64,000 nucleotides of DNA from Mariniflexile sp044335535 (GTDB taxonomy: Bacteria; Bacteroidota; Bacteroidia; Flavobacteriales; Flavobacteriaceae): assembly GCF_044335535.1 (NCBI RefSeq), contig NZ_JBIQVZ010000005.1:248001-312000 (forward strand). The letters run 5' to 3'. The translations under genes were made by a program, and so were the position numbers. This document shows, piece after piece, positions 1 to 7,870 of this stretch. The notes under the pieces were generated by a model. That model searched no databases, was not told the DNA's origin, and saw only the letters and a program-made list of their open reading frames with translations. The stretch's first letter is position 1, and each line of letters opens with the position of its first letter.

Positions 1-1
1 A

Positions 2-973
2 TTAACAAAAATGACACAACTTCAAGCCGATATTAAAACAACGCAGTCTGAGGTGTTATCAACGATGTTACAAGGCACACTTGCTACCGAGGTGTCTATG
101 ACAAACTATACAACATTAATGGAAACATCAAAATCAGCTTATTTTAATGGTGAGCAATTTGATGGACAAATTGTGTTAGGTCGTAAAGATGCTACAACTA
201 AACCAAATAGAGTAGAATTAACTTTGGACGGAAGAAAACTTACTGAAAAAGAATATTCTATTGAAGATGGAAAAGTTAAATTGAAAGTTGGAACAGGAAG
301 TCCTGGAGAACATAAAATTGAAGGTAAACTAATCTTTGCACAAGATGGAGAAGATATTGAAGTGCCTGTAAAAACATCATTTGCTACGGTGCCTAAGCCT
401 AATGCAGCAACTATTTCAGCAGATAAAATGAATGTAGTATATCGAGGTGTTAAAAACCCAATGACAATCTCTTTTGCTGGTATTGCCGATAATAATGTAA
501 ATGCGTCTGCACAAGGTTTAAGTAGAGTAAGTGGTAGCAAGTATATAATGGATGCTACAAGAATTCAAGGTAGAGAAGTCACAATTAATGTTACTGGTAA
601 AATTGAAGGACAAACCGTTAGTGATAGAGCAACATTCAGAATTAAAGATTTACCAAAACCGACAGGAACTATAAGAGGTGAAGACGGTGCTATAAAAATG
701 CAACGTAACGCTCTTGAAATTTCAACCGTAGGTGCTAAGTTTGATGATTTCGATTTCGAATTGCCATTACATGTTACTGGATTTAAATTTAAAGTACCTG
801 GTCAACCAACCATTGATGTCAATGGAAATAAGCTTGATAGTAGAGCTAAATCAGCATTACTAAAAGCCAAAAGAGGAACAGATGTTCAGATATTTGATAT
901 TGAAGCTAAAGCAGGTAGTGTAAGCGTGATACTTAAAAAAGTATCTCCAATCATTATAGAGCTTACAAACTAA
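2..973 (+). CDS. gldM: Gliding motility / T9SS protein GldM, C-terminal part
   Basis: The reading frame is open at the left edge, so this is the C-terminal ~324 residues of a protein that is usually about 510-520 residues; the first ATG in the window (position 11) is internal. The visible part is the chain of beta-sandwich periplasmic domains of GldM (GldM family, seen from motifs such as YFNGEQFDGQIVLGRKD and the conserved C-terminal VTGFKFKVPGQPTIDVNG region). In the family, GldM forms the periplasmic shaft that couples the GldL inner-membrane motor to the GldK/GldN ring of the type IX secretion system. The N-terminal membrane helix lies outside the window. gldN follows 147 bp downstream, the conserved gldKLMN order. 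Confidence 0.93.
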   Translation, partial: LTKMTQLQADIKTTQSEVLSTMLQGTLATEVSMTNYTTLMETSKSAYFNGEQFDGQIVLGRKDATTKPNRVELTLDGRKLTEKEYSIEDGKVKLKVGTGSPGEHKIEGKLIFAQDGEDIEVPVKTSFATVPKPNAATISADKMNVVYRGVKNPMTISFAGIADNNVNASAQGLSRVSGSKYIMDATRIQGREVTINVTGKIEGQTVSDRATFRIKDLPKPTGTIRGEDGAIKMQRNALEISTVGAKFDDFDFELPLHVTGFKFKVPGQPTIDVNGNKLDSRAKSALLKAKRGTDVQIFDIEAKAGSVSVILKKVSPIIIELTN

Positions 974-1030
974 TATAGGAATAAACATTTTGTTAATTCT
1001 CTAGTGATTAAAAAATGTATAATAAGATGA

Positions 1031-1084
1031 AACATCCTTATTGAAGTAGACTGAAAATTAGTCGTAAAGTCCAATAAGGATGTT
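1031..1084 (+). other. Long stem-loop between gldM and gldN
   Basis: A perfect 13-bp inverted repeat (AACATCCTTATTG at 1031-1043 and its complement at 1072-1084) encloses a smaller GACT/AGTC hairpin. No T-run follows, so it does not look like a simple terminator. It lies in the 147-bp gldM-gldN gap and could be an mRNA processing, stability or attenuation element inside the gld operon; that role is inference. Confidence 0.6.
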
Positions 1085-1120
1085 GCATGTTACCATTGAA
1101 ATAACAATAAAGATAAGCAC

Positions 1121-2011
1121 ATGAATTTAAAAAGTTTTTTATTAACCGTAACAGCTGTTTTTACAGTGTCAAGCATATTTGCTCAAGCTAATATACTAAA
1201 CGCTAAAAGCCCTGAAGAAATTGGGGTTAGAACAGATGCTCAAAAAGCCATAGATAATGATAAACCATTAGAATATGGTTATGTGGACGACAGAGATATC
1301 CTTTTTTCTAAGATGGTTTGGGAAAAAATTATTTTAGACGAACGTGCTAACTTTCCGTTGTACTATCCAATAGATACTAATAATATTGGTAGCGATAGAC
1401 GTTGTTTGTATGATGTACTTATGAAGAGCATTAAAAATGGTAGGATTGAAAACATTTATGATGATTCTTATTTTAAAACAAAACGTACTTTAAAAGATAT
1501 TGAAGCGGCATTAGTAAAGGTTGATACCACCGAATTAGGTATTGAACAACTAAATGCAGGTGAAGAATTGTCGGCAGAATATATAAACAGAAGAGATATT
1601 ACTGCTGCCGATATTACAGAGTATCATATTAAAGGCCTTTGGTATTTCGATAAGCGTCAGGCTGAAATGAAATACAGATTGTTAGGAATTGCTCCAGTTG
1701 CTCCAGACGTTAACTTTATTGATTCTGAAAACCCTGATTTAGTAGAGTTGTTTTGGGTGTTTTTCCCAGATGCTAGAGGGGTGTTGCACGAAGCTAAATC
1801 GTTTAATAATAAAAACAGTTCGATGCCATTTTCATTCGATCATATGTTAAATGCAAGACGCTTTCAAGCTTATATTTATAAAGAAGAGAATGTTCAAGGC
1901 GATAGAGCAGTTACAGAATATATATCGGACAATGCTTTAATGCAATTATTAGAGTCTGAAAGAATTAAAGAGAAAATTAGAGATTTTGAATTAGATATGT
2001 GGACATATTAA
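1121..2011 (+). CDS. gldN: Gliding motility / T9SS protein GldN
   Basis: A 296-residue secreted protein with a signal peptide at residues 1-22 (cleavage after IFAQ). GldN (PorN in Porphyromonas) forms, with GldK, the periplasmic ring associated with the outer membrane in the type IX secretion system and is needed for gliding. Recognised by the family region after residue 50 (EYGYVDDRDILFSKMVWEKI) and PLYYPIDTNNIGSDRR around residue 80, and by its position directly after gldM. Length is normal for the family. A rho-independent terminator follows at 2036, so it ends the gld transcription unit. Confidence 0.95.
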   Translation: MNLKSFLLTVTAVFTVSSIFAQANILNAKSPEEIGVRTDAQKAIDNDKPLEYGYVDDRDILFSKMVWEKIILDERANFPLYYPIDTNNIGSDRRCLYDVLMKSIKNGRIENIYDDSYFKTKRTLKDIEAALVKVDTTELGIEQLNAGEELSAEYINRRDITAADITEYHIKGLWYFDKRQAEMKYRLLGIAPVAPDVNFIDSENPDLVELFWVFFPDARGVLHEAKSFNNKNSSMPFSFDHMLNARRFQAYIYKEENVQGDRAVTEYISDNALMQLLESERIKEKIRDFELDMWTY

Positions 2012-2035
2012 TTTGAATATCTTATTAAAAAGTAT

Positions 2036-2064
2036 AAAAGCTCACTTTCAAGTGGGCTTTTTTA
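2036..2064 (+). terminator. Intrinsic terminator after gldN
   Basis: Stem AAGCTCACTT / AGTGGGCTT with a short loop, followed by TTTTTTAT. It closes the gldMN transcription unit 25 bp after the gldN stop. Confidence 0.85.
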
Positions 2065-2068
2065 TTTT

Positions 2069-2470
2069 GAAGAGGTTTAAACTTTTTCTAATTGGCTAAA
2101 AAATCGCCCTTTTTTTCTCTATGCGCCTCCCGGCCCATTGGCTACGCCGAATCTTTGATTTCACTAAAACAGTCCACAGGACTGTTTACTCACGACACTT
2201 AATTATTTGAAAAATACGTGTTCGTGAACCTTACTGTTTCTTAACGTTCTGTCCTGTCTTTTTTTCTTTCCGTAGCTTTTCCAACGCGGCAAGCTGGCTC
2301 CTTCTCTAAAAAGGTTTACTAAACCTTTTCTTTACGCTCGGCCCTAACTCAAAAAAGGCTTCGATTGGATAAAATTGCCATTGCGCTGGCTGGCTCGTTC
2401 GCTAAAATAACCCATTGGGCTATTTTTTTACGCTCCGTCCTGCTTCAATCGAAAAAGTTTAAACCACTTC
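2069..2470. repeat. MITE-like element, long copy (about 400 bp)
   Basis: The segment is bounded by a 20-bp terminal inverted repeat with one mismatch: GAAGAGGTTTAAACTTTTTC on the left, and on the right the complement of GAAGTGGTTTAAACTTTTTC. It fills most of the 509-bp gap between gldN and the next gene and has no open reading frame. Inside are several small palindromes, for example around 2169-2188. Internal stretches (TTTCCGTAG; AACTCAAAAAAGGCTTC) recur in the copy at 51204. Members at 44386, 51204 and 58378 share the TTTAAACTTTTT core. No transposase is present, so mobility would have to be in trans. Confidence 0.7.
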
Positions 2471-2505
2471 TTTGCAAAAACTAGATCAGATAACATAATC
2501 TATTT

Positions 2506-2513
2506 TATCTTTG
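2506..2513 (+). promoter_or_regulatory. Possible -7 element (TAnnTTTG) for the oxidoreductase gene
   Basis: TATCTTTG matches the Bacteroidota -7 consensus and ends 7 bp before the ATG, implying a very short leader. No TTG sits at the usual 19-21 bp upstream distance, so support is partial. Confidence 0.35.
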
Positions 2514-2520
2514 CAACATC

Positions 2521-3564
2521 ATGCAAGTAGATTATATAATAGTAGGGATTGGGTTAGCGGGCATTAGCTTTTGCGAGCAATTAAAGGCTCATAACAAAAC
2601 GTTTGTGGTTTTTGATAATGCGTCGCAACAGTCATCAACAGTTGCAGGAGGTCTATACAACCCTGTAGTTTTAAAACGTTTTACACCTGTTTGGAAATGT
2701 AAAGAGCAACTCGATTTAGCATTGCCAATGTATGCGAATCTAGAAGTGGAATTAGGGGTGAAGTTAGATTATAAAATTCCGGTATATCGAAAATTTGCAT
2801 CGCTAGAAGAACAAAATGATTGGTTTTCAGCTTCCGATAAACCGACACTTTCAGAATATCTTTTACCAAAGATCATTAAAAATGATAATAAGTCTATTGA
2901 TGCACCTTATGGTTATGGCGAAGTGTTAGAAACCGGACGTATTGATGTAAAAACATTAATAGAAGCTTATAAATCATATCTATTGAGCCATGACTTATTT
3001 GTTGAATCTGTTTTTGAATATGATGATTTAAAAATAGAAGCTGATACTATTCAGTACAAAAATACTATAGCAAAGCACGTCGTATTTGCAGAAGGTTTTG
3101 GTGTAAAACAAAATCCGTTTTTTAAAGATCTGCCATTAGTACCGGCAAAAGGGGAATTGCTTACTATACATGCGCCCAATTTAAAGATAGACTATGTTTT
3201 AAAAGCAAGTGTTTTTTTAATTCCTTTGGGTGACGATTTATATATTGTTGGAGCCACTTACGAATGGAAAGATTTAAGCAGTAAAGTCACAGATTTAGCA
3301 AAAGAGGAACTTTTAACCAAGCTTGAAAAACTAATTAATTGTGAATTTGAAGTTGTTAACCAAGTAGCAGGAATACGTCCTACAGTAAAAGATAGACGCC
3401 CGTTGGTTGGTCAACATGGAAAATATAAAAATATGTTTGTGCTAAATGGTTTGGGTACACGTGGTGTTATGATCGGTCCTTATGTAGCAGAGCAACTTTA
3501 TAATTTTATTGAAAAGGGGATGACTCTTGAAAAAGAGATTGATATTAGAAGGTTTGCTTTTTAA
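2521..3564 (+). CDS. FAD-dependent oxidoreductase (DAO family)
   Basis: A 347-residue cytoplasmic flavoprotein. The N-terminus (YIIVGIGLAGISFCEQL, residues 5-21) is a Rossmann dinucleotide-binding fold of the GxGxxG type, and the C-terminal part (VAGIRPTVKDRRPLVG, then NGLGTRGVMIGP near residues 309-320) is typical of the D-amino-acid oxidase/glycine oxidase-like superfamily, where it closes the FAD site. The substrate cannot be read from the sequence. Genes of this family commonly sit next to the gld genes in Flavobacteriia, but no link to gliding is shown here. It is separated from gldN by a terminator and the MITE-like element, so it has its own promoter. Confidence 0.85.
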   Translation: MQVDYIIVGIGLAGISFCEQLKAHNKTFVVFDNASQQSSTVAGGLYNPVVLKRFTPVWKCKEQLDLALPMYANLEVELGVKLDYKIPVYRKFASLEEQNDWFSASDKPTLSEYLLPKIIKNDNKSIDAPYGYGEVLETGRIDVKTLIEAYKSYLLSHDLFVESVFEYDDLKIEADTIQYKNTIAKHVVFAEGFGVKQNPFFKDLPLVPAKGELLTIHAPNLKIDYVLKASVFLIPLGDDLYIVGATYEWKDLSSKVTDLAKEELLTKLEKLINCEFEVVNQVAGIRPTVKDRRPLVGQHGKYKNMFVLNGLGTRGVMIGPYVAEQLYNFIEKGMTLEKEIDIRRFAF

Positions 3565-3583
3565 ATTAAAAACAAGATAATAT

Positions 3584-3886
3584 ATGATTTATTTAACCAT
3601 GATGATTTTTGTAAAAGAAGGAAGAGAGACTGTTTTTTGTCAATTTGAAGATTTGGCAATTCCAATATTGAATGATTATAGGGGAAAATTAATTTATAGA
3701 ATTAGACCAACTAAAGAAACGTATGTTTCTTTTGAGGAAGAATTGCCATATGAGATTCACTTTATTTCGTTTGAATCTGAAAAAGACTTTATAGATTTCA
3801 CTAAGGATAACCGAAGAAAAGCTTTTTCGCATCTCAAAGATGATTCTATTAAATATAGTTTTCTTGTTAAAGGAGAACAAGTCTGA
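3584..3886 (+). CDS. Small DUF1330-like conserved protein
   Basis: A 100-residue protein starting 20 bp after the oxidoreductase stop on the same strand, so probably co-transcribed. The pattern, with an N-terminal strand (YLTMMIFVKEGRE), FEDLAIPILNDYRGKLIYRIRP and a conserved SFESEKDFIDF segment, fits the dimeric alpha-beta barrel (DUF1330/EthD-like) fold. No signal peptide or membrane segment. Function unknown. Confidence 0.65.
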   Translation: MIYLTMMIFVKEGRETVFCQFEDLAIPILNDYRGKLIYRIRPTKETYVSFEEELPYEIHFISFESEKDFIDFTKDNRRKAFSHLKDDSIKYSFLVKGEQV

Positions 3887-3895
3887 AAAAATAAA

Positions 3896-4282
3896 TTACT
3901 TCTTTTTAGCCAATGATTTATCGTAATGCATAAAAATATTAATCCAGATATTTCTTGATAGTCTGATGATTACCGGTAAAAAAACAATTAAAGTTACTAC
4001 GATTGAAGCAAAAACAGTATTGATACTGGCTTTTAAAAACACAAACGAAATTACAAAAGCCGCTACGGCAAATGCAATGCCAACTGCATAACTAACGTAC
4101 ATAGCACCATAGAAAAACGATGGTTCTATTTTGTATTTAGTACCACAATTACTGCAGGTTTCGTGCATGCTTAATGCTTCTGATAAGATGTATGGGTTCT
4201 TGTTTTTAAACATAGATTCCTCATGGCATTTAGGGCAAGTTCCCGTTAAAATGCTATATAATTTTGACCCTTTTTTAAACAT
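3896..4282 (-). CDS. DUF983 family membrane protein with zinc-finger-like motif
   Basis: A 128-residue protein when started at the ATG whose complement is at 4280-4282; this start gives the usual family N-terminus (FKKGSKLYSIL) and drops 13 upstream residues that look non-coding. Two CxxC pairs (CPKC, then CSNC about 30 residues on) form a probable zinc ribbon, followed by two or three membrane helices in the C-terminal half. DUF983 proteins are small inner-membrane proteins of unknown role. It is convergent with the upstream small gene and divergent from the ABC-F gene. Confidence 0.8.
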   Translation of the reverse strand: MFKKGSKLYSILTGTCPKCHEESMFKNKNPYILSEALSMHETCSNCGTKYKIEPSFFYGAMYVSYAVGIAFAVAAFVISFVFLKASINTVFASIVVTLIVFLPVIIRLSRNIWINIFMHYDKSLAKKK

Positions 4283-4368
4283 ATAATTTAATGTACTTTT
4301 GCATCTGCAATTACAGGACAAAAATACGGTTTTAATAATTTAAATCCTGTAGCAAAAGTTATATTTCT

Positions 4369-6279
4369 ATGATGAACATCCATAATTTATCGATTTCATT
4401 TCAAGGTGAATACTTGTTTGAGGATATTACGTTTAAACTGGTTAATGGCGATAGGGTTGGGCTTATTGGTAAAAATGGCGCAGGGAAATCAACCATGCTT
4501 AAAATTTTATCGAAAGAAATGGAGCCAGATACGGGACAAATTGCTGCCGATAAAGAACTTAAAATGGGTTTTTTAAAGCAAGATATTGATTTTGTTGTAG
4601 GAAGAACAGTGCTTGAAGAAGCTTACGAAGCGTTTACGGAGATAAAACAGTTGGAAGCTAAAATGGATGCCGTTAATACCCAAATGGCAGAACGCACCGA
4701 TTATGAAAGCGAAGGTTACCATCAATTAATGGTAGATATTAACGAACTTCAACATCAATATGAAATTTTAGGAGGTTATAATTATCAAGGAGATACCGAG
4801 AAGATTCTTCAAGGTTTAGGGTTTAAACGTGAGGACTTTAATAAGTTAACCGATACTTTTTCGGGTGGTTGGCGTATGCGTATTGAGCTGGCTAAATTAT
4901 TGCTTCAAAATAATGATATCTTATTACTGGATGAGCCCACAAACCATTTAGATATTGAATCCATTATTTGGTTAGAAGGTTTTTTGAAGAATTATACGGG
5001 AGCGGTGGCCATTGTATCGCACGATAAAATGTTTTTGGATAATGTAACGAACAGAACCATTGAAATTTCGTTAGGAAGGATTTATGATTATCCGAAACCT
5101 TATTCAAAATATTTAGTGTTGCGTGAAGAATTGCGAACACAACAATTAGCATCCCAAAAAAATCAACAAAAGCAAATAGAACAAACTGAGAAACTTATCG
5201 AGAAGTTCCGTGCAAAAGCATCCAAGGCAACCATGGCACAATCGTTAATTAAAAAACTGGATAAGATTGATAGGATTGAGGTTGATGAAGACGATAACAG
5301 CGTAATGACACTTAATTTTCCAGTATCAATCACACCTGGTAAAGTCGTAGTTGAAATGGAGAAAATCTCTAAAAGCTACGGACATAACCAAGTTTTAAAG
5401 AACGTTAGTTTATTAATTGAACGCGATAGTAAAACGGCTTTTGTTGGGCAGAACGGACAAGGTAAGTCTACCTTAGCCAAAATTATGGTGGGCGATATAA
5501 AATATGATGGTCATTTAAAATTAGGACATAACGTACAAATAGGCTATTTTGCCCAAAATCAAGCAGAATATTTAGATGGCAATAAAACGGTTTTGGATAC
5601 CATGATTGATGCCGCCAACGAAACCAATAGAAGTAAAGTAAGAGATATTTTAGGGTCGTTTTTATTTAGAGGCGATGAAGCTGAAAAATACGTGCGGGTA
5701 CTTTCTGGGGGAGAGCGCAATCGTTTGGCGTTGGCTAAATTAATGCTGCAACCATTTAATGTGTTAATTATGGATGAGCCTACAAACCATTTAGATATTA
5801 AGTCTAAAAACGTTTTAAAAGAGGCTTTAAAAAAGTTTGGAGGTACACTGGTTTTAGTGTCTCACGACCGTGATTTTCTTCAAGGGTTAACCAATAAAGT
5901 TTATGAGTTTAAAGATCATAAGTTGAAAGAATATCTGGGTGATATTGACTATTATTTAGAACAACGTAATGTTGAAAGTTTACGCGATGTAGAGAAGCGA
6001 ACAGTGGTTAAAGAAACGCCCAAAGAAAAGAAACAACAATCTTACGACGACCAAAAGAAACTTAAGTCTTTAAATAATAGGTTGAGTAATATTGAAGCCG
6101 AAATAAATAGATTAGAGCGCGACATAAAAAAGATTGATCTAGAGCTTGAAAGTAATTATGAAGCGGTTACATCTAAGCCTAATTTTTTTGATAAATATCA
6201 AAAATTAAAGTCCGATTTACAAGATTACATGGATAAATGGGAAGCTATTCAACTTGATATAGAGCAATTCGTCGATTAG
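4369..6279 (+). CDS. ABC-F family ATP-binding protein
   Basis: A 636-residue cytoplasmic protein with two ABC ATPase domains and no membrane segment. Walker A motifs are GKNGAGKST (residues 34-42) and GQNGQGKST (about 363-371), signature motifs are FSGGWRMR and LSGGERNR, and both Walker B motifs read MDEPTNHLD or LDEPTNHLD. The inter-domain linker (residues 250-310) and the C-terminal ~90 residues are charged and predicted coiled coil, as in Uup/YdiF-type ABC-F proteins. ABC-F proteins bind the ribosomal E site and relieve stalled translation; which subgroup this one belongs to is not certain. The gene may start at either of two adjacent ATGs. Confidence 0.92.
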   Translation: MMNIHNLSISFQGEYLFEDITFKLVNGDRVGLIGKNGAGKSTMLKILSKEMEPDTGQIAADKELKMGFLKQDIDFVVGRTVLEEAYEAFTEIKQLEAKMDAVNTQMAERTDYESEGYHQLMVDINELQHQYEILGGYNYQGDTEKILQGLGFKREDFNKLTDTFSGGWRMRIELAKLLLQNNDILLLDEPTNHLDIESIIWLEGFLKNYTGAVAIVSHDKMFLDNVTNRTIEISLGRIYDYPKPYSKYLVLREELRTQQLASQKNQQKQIEQTEKLIEKFRAKASKATMAQSLIKKLDKIDRIEVDEDDNSVMTLNFPVSITPGKVVVEMEKISKSYGHNQVLKNVSLLIERDSKTAFVGQNGQGKSTLAKIMVGDIKYDGHLKLGHNVQIGYFAQNQAEYLDGNKTVLDTMIDAANETNRSKVRDILGSFLFRGDEAEKYVRVLSGGERNRLALAKLMLQPFNVLIMDEPTNHLDIKSKNVLKEALKKFGGTLVLVSHDRDFLQGLTNKVYEFKDHKLKEYLGDIDYYLEQRNVESLRDVEKRTVVKETPKEKKQQSYDDQKKLKSLNNRLSNIEAEINRLERDIKKIDLELESNYEAVTSKPNFFDKYQKLKSDLQDYMDKWEAIQLDIEQFVD

Positions 6280-6376
6280 TATTTGTTAAAAAATAATGCA
6301 TTTCGTCGAATAAAATAGTTTTTCATCTAGTTTTAAGTTATTTTCGTACTAGAATTAATCCCAAATTTATTCAACC

Positions 6377-7201
6377 ATGAAGATTTTAAAACTTATAGTT
6401 CTATCATTTTTTATAACGGCATATTCATTTGCCAGTGTTTCTCAAAGTGAAAAAGAGGCTTTAATAGCACTTTATAATGCTACTAGTGGTAGTCAATGGA
6501 ATTCTACATGGGATATGGATGCGTCTATTAACACTTGGTATGGTGTTAAAGTTGAAAACGATAAAGTAGTAGAAATCAATCTTCAATTTAATAACCTTCA
6601 AGGTAATTTGCCTGAAGAAATAGGCAATCTTGTTTATTTAAAGAAGATGAATTTAGGTTTTAATAAATTAGGAGGAACCCTGCCGTCTTCAATAAAAAAT
6701 TTAAAGGAATTAAGGTCTTTAGAATTATTTATGAATCAATTTGAAGGTAATATTCCTTCAGAGTTAGGTGAATTAACAAAATTAGAGTCCTTAAAATTAT
6801 ACAGTAATAAATTTGAAGGGCATATTCCAGAAGCTTTAATGAGATTAACAAACTTAAGAGAGCTTTTATTAGGAAGTAATTTTTTAACAGGAACCATTCC
6901 AACTAATATTTATGCCCTGTCTAAGCTTCAAAAGTTAAGTTTGATGGATAATAAATTAGAAGGAGAAATACCTGTAGAAATAGCACAATTAACCCAATTG
7001 GAAGAGTTAATATTATCTACCAATCAACTTACTGGTAATTTACCATTAGAGTTTATGGGCTTAAAGAAATTAAACACTATAATGGTTAGTGATAATAATT
7101 TAAATCAGGAATATACAAGCTATTCGGGTAAAAATTTACCAAGCCTTTTACTCATGCAAACGGAAAACGCTACTGCGATATTAGATATTGAAAAAGATTA
7201 A
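6377..7201 (+). CDS. Secreted leucine-rich-repeat protein
   Basis: A 274-residue protein with a signal peptide (residues 1-19) and then a plant-type LRR array: an N-terminal cap (ALIALYNATSGSQWNSTW with conserved Trp) and about seven ~24-residue repeats of the pattern LxxLxxLxLxxNxLxGxIPxxI. It has no T9SS C-terminal domain, so it is probably periplasmic or surface-retained by other means. LRR folds mediate protein or glycan binding; the ligand is unknown. A strong bidirectional terminator follows. Confidence 0.85.
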   Translation: MKILKLIVLSFFITAYSFASVSQSEKEALIALYNATSGSQWNSTWDMDASINTWYGVKVENDKVVEINLQFNNLQGNLPEEIGNLVYLKKMNLGFNKLGGTLPSSIKNLKELRSLELFMNQFEGNIPSELGELTKLESLKLYSNKFEGHIPEALMRLTNLRELLLGSNFLTGTIPTNIYALSKLQKLSLMDNKLEGEIPVEIAQLTQLEELILSTNQLTGNLPLEFMGLKKLNTIMVSDNNLNQEYTSYSGKNLPSLLLMQTENATAILDIEKD

Positions 7202-7223
7202 ATTTATACTTATTAATTAGTTG

Positions 7224-7266
7224 AAAAACAAAAACAGCCAGCAATTATGTTGGCTGTTTTTGTTTT
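7224..7266 (+). terminator. Strong intrinsic terminator after the LRR gene
   Basis: AAAACAAAAACAGCCA pairs with TGGCTGTTTTTGTTTT around a 9-base loop; A- and T-runs on both sides would let it work in both directions. Confidence 0.85.
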
Positions 7267-7280
7267 AACTTTATGGTGTT

Positions 7281-7463
7281 ATGTTAGAGCACTATTTTAC
7301 CTGTCCGTATTGTTGGGAAACAATCTCTATGCTATTAGATAATTCGGTTTCTAAGCAAGTATATATAGAAGATTGCGAAGTCTGTTGTAATCCAATACAG
7401 ATTTCGGCGCAGTTTAATAATTCTGAATTAATAGATTTTCAAGCAGATAGCTTGGAGCAATAA
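7281..7463 (+). CDS. CPXCG-motif cysteine-rich small protein
   Basis: A 60-residue protein with two cysteine pairs: CPYC at residues 8-11 and CEVCC around 32-36 followed by NPIQI. This is the CPXCG-motif cysteine-rich family, presumed small zinc-binding proteins of unknown function. It is intact, starts 14 bp after the preceding terminator and lies just upstream of the initiator tRNA promoter. Confidence 0.85.
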   Translation: MLEHYFTCPYCWETISMLLDNSVSKQVYIEDCEVCCNPIQISAQFNNSELIDFQADSLEQ

Positions 7464-7481
7464 TTTTTTATGATTTTATAC

Positions 7482-7511
7482 TTGTAGAAAGTAAAAAGGA
7501 TTGTATATTTG
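7482..7511 (+). promoter_or_regulatory. Bacteroidota promoter for the initiator tRNA
   Basis: TTG at 7482-7484, a 19-bp spacer and TATATTTG at 7504-7511. This is an exact fit to the -33/-7 consensus (TTG-N19-21-TAnnTTTG) of the Bacteroidota primary sigma factor. Transcription would start near 7517, about 68 bp upstream of the mature tRNA. Confidence 0.85.
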
Positions 7512-7584
7512 CATTCCGAAACAATTTGGTCGGCATTATGAACCGAAAGTTAAAAGCTAAGTAAATTGTTTTAGGAATTAATAT

Positions 7585-7708
<124 letters not shown>

Positions 7709-7722
7709 TACAACATATGTAC

Positions 7723-7772
7723 GGATCAAGGATCAAGGGGATCAAGTAATAAACGGGGATCAAGTAATAAAC
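7723..7772. repeat. Short tandem repeat next to the island end
   Basis: Two perfect tandem copies of an 18-bp unit (GGGGATCAAGTAATAAAC at 7737-7754 and 7755-7772), preceded by two partial GGATCAA units. It sits just inside the island end. Confidence 0.7.
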
Positions 7773-7788
7773 CTGTGGGATTGATAAA

Positions 7789-7848
7789 TTACGCATACAA
7801 ATTGGTAAGATTGGCATATTCCTTAAACGCTCCTGCAGACCAATTGCT
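7789..7848 (-). pseudogene. Vestige of a second Y_Y_Y-domain regulator
   Basis: On the minus strand about 20 codons read SNWSAGAFKEYANLTNLYA, matching the Y_Y_Y-domain segment SNWSTISIKEYTNL of the neighbouring regulator at protein level and partly at DNA level. A stop codon precedes it and the rest of the gene is missing. It suggests that another regulator of the same type once lay here, or a local duplication that decayed. Confidence 0.55.
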
Positions 7849-7870
7849 CTATAGTTCACAAAGGAACTGC

